The notes below the pieces were generated by a model. The model did no database searches. It worked only from the letters and a program-made list of their open reading frames with translations, and had not been told where the DNA came from. The translations under genes and the position numbers were made by a program. From assembly GCA_963718355.1 (NCBI GenBank), contig CAVQZA010000013.1:186001-250000 (forward strand): DNA of 64,000 nt. The letters run 5' to 3'. Each line of letters opens with the position of its first letter. Within the stretch, counting starts at the first letter, position 1. The stretch is from CAVQZA01 sp963718355. GTDB taxonomy: Bacteria > Actinomycetota > Thermoleophilia > Gaiellales > Gaiellaceae. This document shows, one piece after another, positions 24,728 to 32,823 of this stretch.

Positions 24728-25264
24728 ATGGGATTTGCGGACGTCTGGAACCGAACGCTCGTCTACTTCGGCATCGCCGAGGAGGAGGACTGGGACGAGG
24801 ACGGCGTCGCGACCCAGGAAGAGCTCGAGCGCAGCTACAGCGAGCGTCCGAACGTGCGCCGCCTCGCGCCGCGCCGCCGTGAGCGCGAATACGACGACTG
24901 GACCGACCCCGGCGAGCAAGCGGCACCCGCGCCGCGTCGCACCCAGCAGCGGCCCCGCAGCCTCGAAGCCGTGCCGTCGGGCAACGTGCGCGTCCATCTC
25001 GTGATCCCGCGCAGCTTCAACGACGCGCAGCAGATCGCCGACAAGTTCAAGGACGCCGTGCCGGTGATCCTCAACCTCCAGGGCTCCGACGCGGAGCTCT
25101 CGAAGCGGCTGATCGACTTCGCGAGCGGCCTCACGTACGCCCTCGACGGCGGCATGCAGCGCGTCGCCGACAAGGTGTTCCTGCTGACGCCGCGAAATGT
25201 CGAGGTCTCCGCCGAGGAGCGCGCCAAGCTCCTCGAACGCGGCGGCTTCTTCAACCAGGCGTAG
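24728..25264 (+). CDS. sepF: cell division protein SepF
   Basis: 178 residues. The N-terminal amphipathic membrane helix is FADVWNRTLVYFGI, followed by an acidic/arginine-rich linker (residues 18-85). The SepF core begins VRVHLVIPRSFNDAQQIADK and includes PVILNLQGSDAELSKRLIDF, ASGLTYALDGGMQ and VFLLTPRNVEV, all conserved. SepF anchors FtsZ to the membrane and is essential where FtsA is absent, as in most actinobacteria. An unusual pair of repeats flanks the gene. Confidence 0.97.
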   Translation: MGFADVWNRTLVYFGIAEEEDWDEDGVATQEELERSYSERPNVRRLAPRRREREYDDWTDPGEQAAPAPRRTQQRPRSLEAVPSGNVRVHLVIPRSFNDAQQIADKFKDAVPVILNLQGSDAELSKRLIDFASGLTYALDGGMQRVADKVFLLTPRNVEVSAEERAKLLERGGFFNQA

Positions 25265-25632
25265 CCCGCACGAACGGCGAGGATCGAGTTTCAGCCTTCG
25301 CGGGTCGCTCGGACTTATGGCTTGACAACGTGACGTGTATTCCAGATCCGGGTCAGGTGTGGCCCTCCGCTCGTCGTCGAAGAGTTGAACTACGTTGCGA
25401 GCGCATTCCTCGCAGACGCGTCCGTCGCGCCACGCTTCCCGAGCGCGACAGTTCGACGCCCTTGCTTGCCCAGATTCCCACGGAGTCGGTGGGCGGAGCC
25501 GGGCTTGGCCCGGCGGGAGCCCAGGCGTCGACCTCCTCGAACGTCGTGAAGGAGGGGCTCACGGGGGAACCCTGGGGTTCCCCCGTGTTTGCCAGGCGTA
25601 GGAGACCGACCCCCGGCCGCGAAGTGACGCCC
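25265..25632. other. gene-free spacer between sepF and yggT
   Basis: 368 bp with no convincing gene. It holds the second copy of the sepF-flanking repeat (25491-25588). TTGACA at 25322-25327 looks like a -35 element, but I see no good -10 at the right distance. A minus-strand stretch with CxxC (VCEECARN) is open over about 25265-25460 but has no clear start or family. Confidence 0.5.
25491..25588 (+). repeat. intergenic ~98-bp repeat, copy 2 (upstream of yggT)
   Basis: Aligns end-to-end with 24597-24695. The 3' part forms an 11-bp perfect hairpin (25561-25571 with 25576-25586, loop CTGG) followed by GTTT, which resembles a weak intrinsic terminator. The first 22 bases are identical to copy 1. 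Both copies follow the stop of a gene in the division cluster and precede the next start. Confidence 0.7.
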
Positions 25633-25947
25633 ATGGGCGGTATCGGCCCCTGCTTCACCTTGCTCCTCGACGCGGTCACGAGCGTTCAGCAGTTCGTGAA
25701 CATCTTCGTCGGGGTGTACGTGCTGCTGATCCTCGCCTACATCGTCATGTCCTGGGTCCGGCTGCCGTACTCGCTGTGGCTGAACCGCGTCCAGAAGTTC
25801 CTCTACGACGTCTGTGATCCGTACCTGCGGCTCTTCCGCAAGATCCTGCCGCCGATCGGCCCGCTCGACCTCTCGCCGATGGTGGGAGTGATCGTGCTGG
25901 TGATCCTCGAACGCTTCGTCATCGCCCTGCTCGGGCGGCTGCATTGA
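25633..25947 (+). CDS. YggT family membrane protein
   Basis: 104 residues with two transmembrane helices (about FVNIFVGVYVLLILAYIVMS and SPMVGVIVLVILERFVIALL). WVRLPYSLWLNRVQKFLYDV and CDPYLRLFRKILPPIGPLDL form the conserved linker with D-P-x-L-x-x-F-R-x-x-x-P-P-x-G. The family localises with SepF/DivIVA near the division septum and is thought to aid osmotic or division functions. Its position between sepF and divIVA is the classical actinobacterial/firmicute order. Confidence 0.92.
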   Translation: MGGIGPCFTLLLDAVTSVQQFVNIFVGVYVLLILAYIVMSWVRLPYSLWLNRVQKFLYDVCDPYLRLFRKILPPIGPLDLSPMVGVIVLVILERFVIALLGRLH

Positions 25948-25961
25948 AAGGAAGGTAGGAG

Positions 25962-26432
25962 ATGGCACTTGCACCTGTTGAAATCCGCCACGTCCGTCTA
26001 GGGCGCGGCATGTTTGGCTACTCGCGGGACGAGACCGACCGGCTGCTCGAGGACGTCGCCGACAGCTTCGAGGACGTGTGGCGCGACCGCGCCGACCTCG
26101 CCGACAAGGTCGAGCGGCTCGAGACCGACCTCGTCCGCTACAAGGAGGCCGAGTCGCTCCTGCGCACCACGCTCGTCTCGGCCGAGCGCGCGGCCGGCGA
26201 CCTGAAGGAAGGCGCCCGCCGCGACGCGGAGCGGATCGTCGACGAGGCTCACGCCGAGGCGCGTGCGCTCACTCGGCGCGCACGCGCCGAGCTCGAGCAC
26301 CTCCAGAACGAGTCACGGCGCGTCCGCGTGCTGCTCCAGGCGGCGCTCGCGGCCGTCGAGCCGGCGGTGATCGCCGGGGCGCCCGCCGTGGTGATCGACG
26401 ACGAGGACACGGCCGAGGTTCACGCCGCGTAG
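25962..26432 (+). CDS. DivIVA domain-containing protein
   Basis: 156 residues. The DivIVA N-terminal motif is IRHVRLGRGMFGYSRDETDR followed by LLEDVADSFEDVWRDRA, then a long coiled coil (about residues 40-130) rich in Glu/Arg heptads. It is shorter than Wag31 and ends with a hydrophobic-acidic tail (AVEPAVIAGAPAVVIDDED). A GGAAGGTAGGAG ribosome site precedes the ATG. It probably marks membrane curvature at poles or septa and recruits wall synthesis factors. Confidence 0.9.
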   Translation: MALAPVEIRHVRLGRGMFGYSRDETDRLLEDVADSFEDVWRDRADLADKVERLETDLVRYKEAESLLRTTLVSAERAAGDLKEGARRDAERIVDEAHAEARALTRRARAELEHLQNESRRVRVLLQAALAAVEPAVIAGAPAVVIDDEDTAEVHAA

Positions 26433-26448
26433 GCGTACACTTCGAGCC

Positions 26449-26715
26449 ATGAGCACGACCCGTCTGCGGCTGCGCGTCACGCCCGGTGCACGCCGAGCCG
26501 GGATCGTCGGACGATACGGCGAGGCCTGGAAGGTGCGGGTCGCCGCGCCACCCGAAGGCGGGCGCGCGAACGCAGCCGTCGTGCTCCTGCTGGCCGAGAC
26601 TCTCGAGCTCCCACGCGATGCGGTGACGCTCGTCTCGGGGCACGGCACGCGGGACAAGGTCGTCGAGCTCGAAGGCCTCGCGCCGGAGCAGGTCCAGGAG
26701 CGGCTGAGCCGATGA
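26449..26715 (+). CDS. DUF167/YggU family protein
   Basis: 88 residues. LRVTPGARRAGIVG, VRVAAPPEGGRANAAVVLLL and VSGHGTRDKVVEL are the three YggU motifs in order. The family is a small alpha-beta fold of unknown role, commonly located beside yggT. The stop overlaps the next ATG by four bases. Confidence 0.92.
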   Translation: MSTTRLRLRVTPGARRAGIVGRYGEAWKVRVAAPPEGGRANAAVVLLLAETLELPRDAVTLVSGHGTRDKVVELEGLAPEQVQERLSR

Positions 26716-27071
26716 GCATCGACGTCGAGCATTTCCGCACCCTGCTCGTGGAGGAACGCGCGCGGGCCGCCGGCGCGGCGGAGTACATGCACAAGGAGGC
26801 GGCGCCGAGCCCCGACGACGAGGGCGAGCTCCCGAACGAGACGAACCTCGCCGACCAGGCCACCGACCTGCTCGAGCGCGAGATCGACTGGTCGCTCGAG
26901 GAGCACTCCGAGCACGTGATCGCCGAGATCGACGCGGCGCTCGCGCGTATCGTCGCGGGCACCTACGGCGTTTGCGAGCGCTGCGGCAAGCCGATCGACG
27001 TCGACCGGCTCGAGGCGCTGCCGTGGGCGACGCTCTGCCTGGACGACAGACGCAAGGAAGAGCGCGCTTGA
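26712..27071 (+). CDS. TraR/DksA-type zinc-finger protein
   Basis: 119 residues. A helical coiled-coil arm (residues 5-75) carries ETNLADQATDLLEREID. The zinc finger reads YGVCERCGKPIDVDRLEALP, then TLCLDDRRKEERA. The fourth cysteine expected in the last CxxC is Asp (CLDD), so zinc binding would need an Asp ligand or be lost. DksA-like proteins bind the RNA polymerase secondary channel; the acidic tip differs in each family. It lies directly before lspA with stop-start overlap, a common actinobacterial arrangement. Confidence 0.88.
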   Translation: MSIDVEHFRTLLVEERARAAGAAEYMHKEAAPSPDDEGELPNETNLADQATDLLEREIDWSLEEHSEHVIAEIDAALARIVAGTYGVCERCGKPIDVDRLEALPWATLCLDDRRKEERA

Positions 27072-27637
27072 CCGAGCAGGGCCCGCGTCTCCCCGGCGCG
27101 ACGAGCGATGCGTTGACCCCGTTCTCCGTCGCCGAGCGCTCGCTGGCGGCCGGGCCGCTGCAGTGGATCGGGCTGCTAGCGGTCGCCTGCGCGGCGATCC
27201 TCGCCGACCAGCTCACGAAGCACATCGTCGCCACTCAGCTCGCGCTCGGCGAGGACCTGCACGTGCTCGGGCCGTTCTCGATCCGGCACGTCCAGAACAC
27301 AGGAATCGCGTTCGGGCTCTTCGCGGGCGCGACCTCGCTCGTGGTGATTCTCACCGCCGTCGCGGTCGTGTGGATGCTCGTCTACTTCGGTCGCTCCGGC
27401 GCCCGTCATCCGATCCTGCCGGTGGCGCTCGGGCTCGTGATCGGCGGCAGCGTCTCGAACCTCGTTGACCGGGTCCGGCTCGGCCATGTCACGGACTTCC
27501 TCTACATCCGCTGGTGGCCCGCCTTCAACCTGGCCGACAGCTTCATCGTGATCGGCGTCGCGCTCCTCCTGGGCGCGCTGGTGCTGGCCGACCGAACGGC
27601 GGCGAGCCGTGCAGACGCTTCGGCTGCTCGTCCCTGA
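27068..27637 (+). CDS. lspA: lipoprotein signal peptidase LspA
   Basis: 189 residues from TTG 27068 overlapping the previous TGA. Four transmembrane helices are visible. VQNTGIAFGLFAGA is the conserved N-T-G-x-A-F motif; GGSVSNLVDRVRLGHVTDFL and FNLADSFIVIG carry the two catalytic Asp. It cleaves prolipoprotein signals in the membrane; a substrate candidate is the lipoprotein at 3329. The gene overlaps rluD by 29 bp. Confidence 0.95.
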   Translation: MTEQGPRLPGATSDALTPFSVAERSLAAGPLQWIGLLAVACAAILADQLTKHIVATQLALGEDLHVLGPFSIRHVQNTGIAFGLFAGATSLVVILTAVAVVWMLVYFGRSGARHPILPVALGLVIGGSVSNLVDRVRLGHVTDFLYIRWWPAFNLADSFIVIGVALLLGALVLADRTAASRADASAARP

Positions 27638-28511
27638 CGAGGCCGCCGGGGAACGGCTCGACCGGTTCCTCGGCGCGCTTCCCGAGCTCGGCTCCCGCGC
27701 CGCCGCCGAGCGAGCGCTCGGCACGGGTGCAGTGCTCGTCGACGGACGCGCGCGGCCGAAGAGCCACCGGCTCGAGGGCGGGGAGGAGCTCACGGTCGAG
27801 CTTCCCGACAGCCCGAAGAGCACGCTCGAGCCCGAGGAGCTCGGGCTCACGATCGCCTACGAGGACGAGCACCTGCTCGTCGTCGACAAGCCGGCCGGGC
27901 TCGTCGTCCATCCCGCGCCCGGCCACGCGACCGGCACGCTCGTCCACGGCCTGCTCGCCTACGACGCGGCAGGCGGCGAGGACGCCGACCGGCCCGGGAT
28001 CGTCCACCGGCTCGACCGCGACACCTCGGGCCTGCTCGTCGTTGCGCGCTCGCCCGAGGCGCACCGCCGCCTCGAGAAGCTCGTGCGCGAGCACGAGCTG
28101 GAGCGGGAGTATCTGGCGCTCGTCGTGGGGCGCCCGCGCTCCCGCACCGGCACGATCGAGGCGCCGCTCGGCCGCGACCGCAAGGACCGGACGAAGCAGT
28201 CGCTCGACACCGCCACGCCGCGCGACGCCGTGACGCACTTCGAGATCGTCGAGGAGCTGCCGCGGCACACGCTGCTGCGCGTCCGGCTCGAAACCGGGCG
28301 GACGCACCAGATCCGCGTCCACCTCGCCGAGATCGGGCTGCCGGTCGCGGGCGACCCGACCTACGGCCGCGCCGGCGAGGTCGGCCTCGAGCGCCAGTTC
28401 CTCCATGCAGCGAGGCTCGCGTTTCCGCATCCGTTCACCGGCGAGCAGGTCGAGTGCGAGTCGCCGTTACCCCCCGATCTGGTGGTCGCGCTCGACCGGG
28501 CGCGAGGTTAG
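27609..28511 (+). CDS. RluD/RluA family pseudouridine synthase
   Basis: 300 residues from GTG 27609. An S4 domain occupies residues 1-75 (GERLDRFLGALPELGSRAAA). The catalytic motif is GIVHRLDRDTSGLLVVARS with the nucleophilic Asp in HRLDRDTSG. RVRLETGRTHQIRVHLAEIG and PVAGDPTYG complete the fold. It modifies uridines in 23S rRNA or tRNA. lspA-rluD adjacency is widespread in bacteria. Confidence 0.93.
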   Translation: MQTLRLLVPDEAAGERLDRFLGALPELGSRAAAERALGTGAVLVDGRARPKSHRLEGGEELTVELPDSPKSTLEPEELGLTIAYEDEHLLVVDKPAGLVVHPAPGHATGTLVHGLLAYDAAGGEDADRPGIVHRLDRDTSGLLVVARSPEAHRRLEKLVREHELEREYLALVVGRPRSRTGTIEAPLGRDRKDRTKQSLDTATPRDAVTHFEIVEELPRHTLLRVRLETGRTHQIRVHLAEIGLPVAGDPTYGRAGEVGLERQFLHAARLAFPHPFTGEQVECESPLPPDLVVALDRARG

Positions 28512-28520
28512 GCTCCGCGC

Positions 28521-28946
28521 ATGTCCGATACGACCGACTGGGTCGAGGCCCTCATGCAGACCGTCGCCGAGTTCGAGCGCTCCCGCAGCGCTGCGAACCC
28601 TGGCGTCAAGGTCACACTCGTCGACGGCGAGAGCTTCTTCCTCAGCAATGCGCGGCCGGCTCCGGGCCACGGCCTCGTGATCCTCTATCCGTACCCGCCC
28701 GGGATGACGACCGACCTCCCGACCGGGGACGACGGCTACCCGGTGATGCCGCGCGTCCTGATCGTCGCGCCCGCAGCGGTGGCGAAGATCGAGCTGATGG
28801 CGGAGCCGCCCGGCCAGCGCGAGGCCCGATTCGGGCTCCGCGTCACCGCAGCGCCGCCCGCGCCGCCGGAGCCGGCCGCGCCCGAGGAGCCTGTGCTGGT
28901 GTCCGAGATCCGGCCACCGGCGGCGGACCCGGGCGTCTCCGGCTAG
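28521..28946 (+). CDS. hypothetical protein
   Basis: 141 residues in the same direction as rluD, 10 bp on. A helical start (DWVEALMQTVAEFERSRSA) precedes a beta-rich middle (VKVTLVDGESFFLSNARPAP, then LVILYPYPPG) and a Pro/Ala/Glu-rich tail from about residue 112. No membrane segment or family recognised. Codon use matches the neighbours, so it is likely real. Confidence 0.7.
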   Translation: MSDTTDWVEALMQTVAEFERSRSAANPGVKVTLVDGESFFLSNARPAPGHGLVILYPYPPGMTTDLPTGDDGYPVMPRVLIVAPAAVAKIELMAEPPGQREARFGLRVTAAPPAPPEPAAPEEPVLVSEIRPPAADPGVSG

Positions 28947-28987
28947 ACTTCGGACTCTTCTGTCCCGTCTCCCCGGTGGATCAGCAA

Positions 28988-29022
28988 GGGCGGACGGTGC
29001 CGGCGTTAGAGCCGGTCCCGCC
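28988..29022 (+). promoter_or_regulatory. rpsB leader hairpin
   Basis: In the 126-bp gap before rpsB, GGCGG (28989-28993) pairs with CCGCC (29018-29022), and inside it GCCGGC (28999-29004) pairs with GCCGGT (29011-29016), leaving the loop GTTAGA. Ribosomal protein S2 mRNAs often have autoregulatory leaders; whether this is one is inference. No T-tract follows, so it is not a simple terminator. Confidence 0.45.
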
Positions 29023-29072
29023 TGAAGCCGCGCCGGATTTCGATCACAAAACCACTGAGAGGAGCTCTACCC

Positions 29073-29936
29073 GTGCCTACCGTCTCCATGCGCGAGCTGT
29101 TGGAGGCCGGGGTCCATTTCGGCCACCAGACACGCCGCTGGAACCCGAAGATGCGCCGCTTCATTTTCACGGAGCGCGGCGGCATCTACATCATCGATCT
29201 CACGCAGACCTCCGAGCTGCTCGACGAGGCCTATGCGTTCGCCCAGAATCTCGCCGCCCGCGGCGGGACGATGCTCTTCGTCGGCACCAAGAAGCAGGCC
29301 CAGGACGCCGTCGCCGACGAGGCGAAGCGGGTCGGCATGCCGTACGTCAACCATCGCTGGCTCGGCGGACTGCTCACGAACTGGCGCACCATGTCCGACC
29401 GCGTCGAGCGGCTCCACGACCTGCGCCGGCTCAAGGATGAGGGGCAGCTCGACCTGCTTCCCGCCAAGGAGCGCATCGCCATGCTCGGCGAGCTCGAGAA
29501 GCTCGAGGCGAACCTCGGCGGCGTCGCAGACATGCGCCGCCAGCCCGACGCGGTCTTCATCGTCGACCTTCGCAAGGAGCAGCTCGCCGTCCGTGAGGCG
29601 CGGCGGCTCGGGCTGCCGATCGTGGCGCTCGTCGACACGAACTGCGATCCGGACGAGGCCGACTACATCATCCCGGGCAACGACGACGCGATCCGCTCGT
29701 GCAACCTGATCGTGCGCGCGCTCGCCGACGGGATCCAGGCCGGCCAGCAGAAGACGACGGTCGAGGAGCTCATAGCTGCAGCACCTGCGCCCGCGCCCGC
29801 ACCGGCGGCCGAGCCCGAGCCGACGGTCGACGAGGTCGTGACCGAGGCGGTCGTCGAGGCCGTCGAGGCTCAGGCGGCCGAGGAGCCCGTGGTGGAGGTC
29901 GTCGAGGTGACGGAGGAGGAGGTGCCGGCCGAATGA
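29073..29936 (+). CDS. rpsB: 30S ribosomal protein S2
   Basis: 287 residues from GTG 29073 with GAGAGGAGCTC upstream as ribosome site. MRELLEAGVHFGHQTRRWNP, YIIDLTQT, GTKKQAQDAV, YVNHRWLGGLLTNW, PDAVFIVDLRKEQ and ALVDTNCDPDEADYIIPGND are all diagnostic. An acidic Ala/Pro/Glu-rich tail (about 60 residues) follows the core, as in several actinobacteria. It starts the conserved rpsB-tsf-pyrH-frr run. Confidence 0.98.
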   Translation: MPTVSMRELLEAGVHFGHQTRRWNPKMRRFIFTERGGIYIIDLTQTSELLDEAYAFAQNLAARGGTMLFVGTKKQAQDAVADEAKRVGMPYVNHRWLGGLLTNWRTMSDRVERLHDLRRLKDEGQLDLLPAKERIAMLGELEKLEANLGGVADMRRQPDAVFIVDLRKEQLAVREARRLGLPIVALVDTNCDPDEADYIIPGNDDAIRSCNLIVRALADGIQAGQQKTTVEELIAAAPAPAPAPAAEPEPTVDEVVTEAVVEAVEAQAAEEPVVEVVEVTEEEVPAE

Positions 29937-30730
29937 CTACGATCAGCGCATCACTCGTGAAGGAGCTCCGCGACCAGACCGGCGCGGGGATGATGGACGT
30001 GAAGCGGGCGCTCGTCGAGACAGACGGCGACCTCGAGGCGGCGCGGATCCTCCTGCGCGAGCGGGGCATGGCCACCGCGGCCAAGCGCGCCGACCGCTCC
30101 ACCTCCGAGGGCGAGGTGCTCGTCACCGTCTCCGGCTCGACCGGCGCGATCGTCGCCGTCGGCTGCGAGACCGAGCCCGTGTCGAAGAACGAGGAGTTCC
30201 TCGCGTTCGCCGAGCAGGCCCTCGAGGCCGTCGAGACGGCCGGCGAGAGCGCCGTCGAAGCGCTCGACCAGGAGCGGCAGGAGCTCGTCGGCAAGCTCGG
30301 CGAGAACATCGTCGTGGTCGGCGCAGCGAAGCTCGAAGCCGGTGCGGGCGAGTCGATCGCCGAGTACGTCCATCCGCCGGCCAACAAGATCGGCGTGCTG
30401 GTGCATCTCCGTGGCGAGAACGCAGCGGCGGCCCGGCGGCTCGCGATGCACATCTCGTTCTCGAACCCGCGCTATGCGACCCGGAAGGACGTGGCCGAGG
30501 CGGACGTTGCCGCGGAGCGCGAGATCTACGCGAACTCCGACGAGGTGCTCTCCAAGCCGGAGAACGTCCGCGACAAGATCATCGACGGGATGCTGCAGAA
30601 GCGGTTCTTCGCCGAGAACGTGCTCGCCGAGCAGGCCTGGATCCACGACACCGCGAAGTCCGTGGAGAAGGCGCTGGCCGAGGACGGGCTCGAGCTGCTG
30701 GACTTCCGGCGCTTCTCTGTTGCAGGCTAG
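29933..30730 (+). CDS. tsf: translation elongation factor Ts
   Basis: 265 residues from ATG 29933, overlapping rpsB by four bases. LVKELRDQTGAGMMDVKRAL and ARILLRERGMATAAKRADR are the N-terminal TDVGF-type EF-Tu contact region; ALVEPVSKNEEF (here CETEPVSKNEEFLAFAEQ) and HISFSNPRYATRKDV follow. The factor catalyses GDP release from EF-Tu. Length and domains are normal. Confidence 0.98.
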   Translation: MTTISASLVKELRDQTGAGMMDVKRALVETDGDLEAARILLRERGMATAAKRADRSTSEGEVLVTVSGSTGAIVAVGCETEPVSKNEEFLAFAEQALEAVETAGESAVEALDQERQELVGKLGENIVVVGAAKLEAGAGESIAEYVHPPANKIGVLVHLRGENAAAARRLAMHISFSNPRYATRKDVAEADVAAEREIYANSDEVLSKPENVRDKIIDGMLQKRFFAENVLAEQAWIHDTAKSVEKALAEDGLELLDFRRFSVAG

Positions 30731-30736
30731 GCCCGC

Positions 30737-31504
30737 GTGAGCGTGCAGCCCGAGCAGAGCCTGGCCTCATCGGACACGGCCGTGCCGGTCTTCCGGCGCG
30801 TCCTGCTGAAGCTCTCCGGCGAGGCGCTGATGGGCGAGCGCGAGTACGGGATGGACCTGCCGACGATCGACGCGATCGCCGAGGAGGTCGCCGCCGTGCG
30901 GGAGACCGGCGTCGAGATCGCGATCGTCGTCGGCGCCGGGAACATCTACCGCGGCATGGCCGCGGCGGCGCAGGGGATGGATCGCGCGACCGCGGACTAC
31001 GCGGGCATGCTCGCGACGCTCCTCAACGCGCTGGCGCTCCAGGACGCGCTCGAGCGGGCCGGCGCGCAGACGCGCGTGCTGTCCGCGCTCGTCGTGTCCG
31101 AGGTGGCCGAGCCGTACATCCGCCGCCGCGCGATCCGCCACCTCGAGAAGGGCCGCGTGGTGATCTTCGCGGCCGGCACCGGCAACCCGTTCTTCACCAC
31201 GGACACCGCCGCCGCGCTGCGGGCGCTCGAGATCAACGCCGAGGCGATCCTGATGGCGAAGAACGGCGTCAAGGGCGTCTACGACGGCGATCCCCGCCTC
31301 GATCCGAACGCGAGCTTCCTGCCCGAGCTGACGCACCTCGAGGCGATCGAGCGCGGGCTGAAGGTGATGGACTCGACGGCGCTCTCGCTCTGCATGGACA
31401 ACCGGCTCCCGATCCACGTCTTCGAGCTCGCCGAGGGGAACTTCAAGCGGGTCGTCGCGGGCGAGCGGGTCGGCACGATCATCTCGACGGAAGGGGCGGA
31501 CTGA
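30737..31504 (+). CDS. pyrH: UMP kinase
   Basis: 255 residues from GTG 30737, with a ~15-residue N-terminal extension before the usual start. RVLLKLSGEALMG is the phosphate-binding start, IVVGAGNIYRGMAA the glycine-rich loop, YAGMLATLLNALALQDALE and GTGNPFFTTDTAAALRALEI the nucleotide region. It phosphorylates UMP to UDP. Its stop overlaps the frr ATG by one base. Confidence 0.97.
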   Translation: MSVQPEQSLASSDTAVPVFRRVLLKLSGEALMGEREYGMDLPTIDAIAEEVAAVRETGVEIAIVVGAGNIYRGMAAAAQGMDRATADYAGMLATLLNALALQDALERAGAQTRVLSALVVSEVAEPYIRRRAIRHLEKGRVVIFAAGTGNPFFTTDTAAALRALEINAEAILMAKNGVKGVYDGDPRLDPNASFLPELTHLEAIERGLKVMDSTALSLCMDNRLPIHVFELAEGNFKRVVAGERVGTIISTEGAD

Positions 31505-32067
31505 TGGCCGAGCTCGACGATCTCCTGCAGGACGGCGCGCGGCGGATGGACAAGTCCGTCGAAGCCACTCGAACCGAGTTCAGCAGCATCCGCACCGGCC
31601 GCGCGGCGCCCGCGCTGCTCGACCGCGTCCAGATCGACTACTACGGCCAGCGCACGCCGCTGAAGCAGATGGCGACGATCAGCGCGCCCGAGCCGCGCTC
31701 GCTGACGATCCAGCCGTTCGACCCGACGCAGCTGAAGGCGATCGAGAAGGCGATCCTCGAGTCCGATCTCGGCCTCACTCCGTCGAACGACGGCAAGATC
31801 ATCCGCCTGCCGATCCCGCAGCTGACCGAGGACCGGCGCAAGGAGCTCGTCAAGGTCGTCCGCAACTACGCCGAGGAGGGCCGCGTCGCCGTGCGCAATG
31901 TCCGCCGCGACGTGATGCACAACCTCAAGGAACTCGTCGCGGACGGCAAGGTCGGCGACGACGAGGAGCGCAGAGGCGAGGAGCGCGCGCAGAAGCTCAC
32001 GGACGAGCACACGAAGGCGATCGACGAGGCCCTGAAGCACAAAGAGGCCGAAATCATGGAGGTCTAG
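31504..32067 (+). CDS. frr: ribosome recycling factor
   Basis: 187 residues. FSSIRTGRAAPALLDRVQID, YGQRTPLKQMATISAPEPRS and ERRKELVKVVRNYAEEGRVA (here EDRRKELV) are diagnostic; the C-terminus (ERAQKLTDEHTKAIDEALKH) is the last long helix. With EF-G it splits post-termination ribosomes. Confidence 0.98.
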   Translation: MAELDDLLQDGARRMDKSVEATRTEFSSIRTGRAAPALLDRVQIDYYGQRTPLKQMATISAPEPRSLTIQPFDPTQLKAIEKAILESDLGLTPSNDGKIIRLPIPQLTEDRRKELVKVVRNYAEEGRVAVRNVRRDVMHNLKELVADGKVGDDEERRGEERAQKLTDEHTKAIDEALKHKEAEIMEV

Positions 32068-32073
32068 ACCTCC

Positions 32074-32823
32074 GTGAACCTCCTCACGAGATTCCGCACG
32101 CTGCGGACGGTCAAGCCGCTCCGTGAGCCCGACCTGCCCGAGGTCGCGCGCTCGGTCGCGATCATCATGGACGGCAACGGGCGCTGGGCACGGCGCCGTG
32201 GCCTGCCGGTCGCCGCCGGCCATCGCGCGGGCACGCGCGCGCTGCGGCGCACGGTCGAAGCGGCAATCGACCTCGGCGTCCGCTCGCTCACGGTCTACGC
32301 GTTCTCGACCGAGAACTGGTCGCGTTCGCCGGAGGAGGTCGACGCGCTGATGGAGATCTTCGGCGAGACGATCGACCGCGAGCTGCCCGATCTCGCCAAG
32401 CAGGGCGTGCGCACCCGGTTCATCGGCCGCCGCGATCGCGCGCCCGAGACGCTGCGGCGGCGCATGGCAGAGCTCGAAGTGGAGACGGCCGGCAAGGACG
32501 TGCTCGACCTCTGGATCGCGTTCGACTACGGCGGGCGCGCCGAGATCGTCGAGGCTGCGCGGCGGATCATCGAGGCCGAGGTCGAGCCGGAGGAGCTCGA
32601 CGAGGAGCTCTTCGCCTCGCACCTGTATGCGCCGGAACTGCCCGACCCCGACCTGCTGATCCGCACGTCGGGCGAGCTCCGCGTCTCGAACTTCATGCTC
32701 TGGCAGCTCGCCTACGCGGAGCTCGTGTTCGTCGACTCGCTCTGGCCGGACTTCGGCGAGGGCGAGCTCAGAGCCGCGCTCGAGGCATACGCAGGCCGTC
32801 GTCGCCGCTTCGGCGGTCGATGA
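32074..32823 (+). CDS. uppS: isoprenyl transferase (undecaprenyl diphosphate synthase)
   Basis: 249 residues from GTG. VAIIMDGNGRWARRRGLPVA has the catalytic Asp and P-loop, GHRAG the binding loop, TVYAFSTENWSRS the next motif, and DLLIRTSGELRVSNFMLWQL with EL-x-F-x-D-x-L-WPDF the C-terminal end. It makes the C55 carrier for peptidoglycan, with cdsA, dxr and ispG of the same pathway downstream. Confidence 0.97.
   Translation: MNLLTRFRTLRTVKPLREPDLPEVARSVAIIMDGNGRWARRRGLPVAAGHRAGTRALRRTVEAAIDLGVRSLTVYAFSTENWSRSPEEVDALMEIFGETIDRELPDLAKQGVRTRFIGRRDRAPETLRRRMAELEVETAGKDVLDLWIAFDYGGRAEIVEAARRIIEAEVEPEELDEELFASHLYAPELPDPDLLIRTSGELRVSNFMLWQLAYAELVFVDSLWPDFGEGELRAALEAYAGRRRRFGGR

Noticed and set aside
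25322..25350. Strong sigma-A promoter before yggT
   Set aside because: TTGACA is present but no TAnnnT-like -10 lies 16-18 bp downstream.
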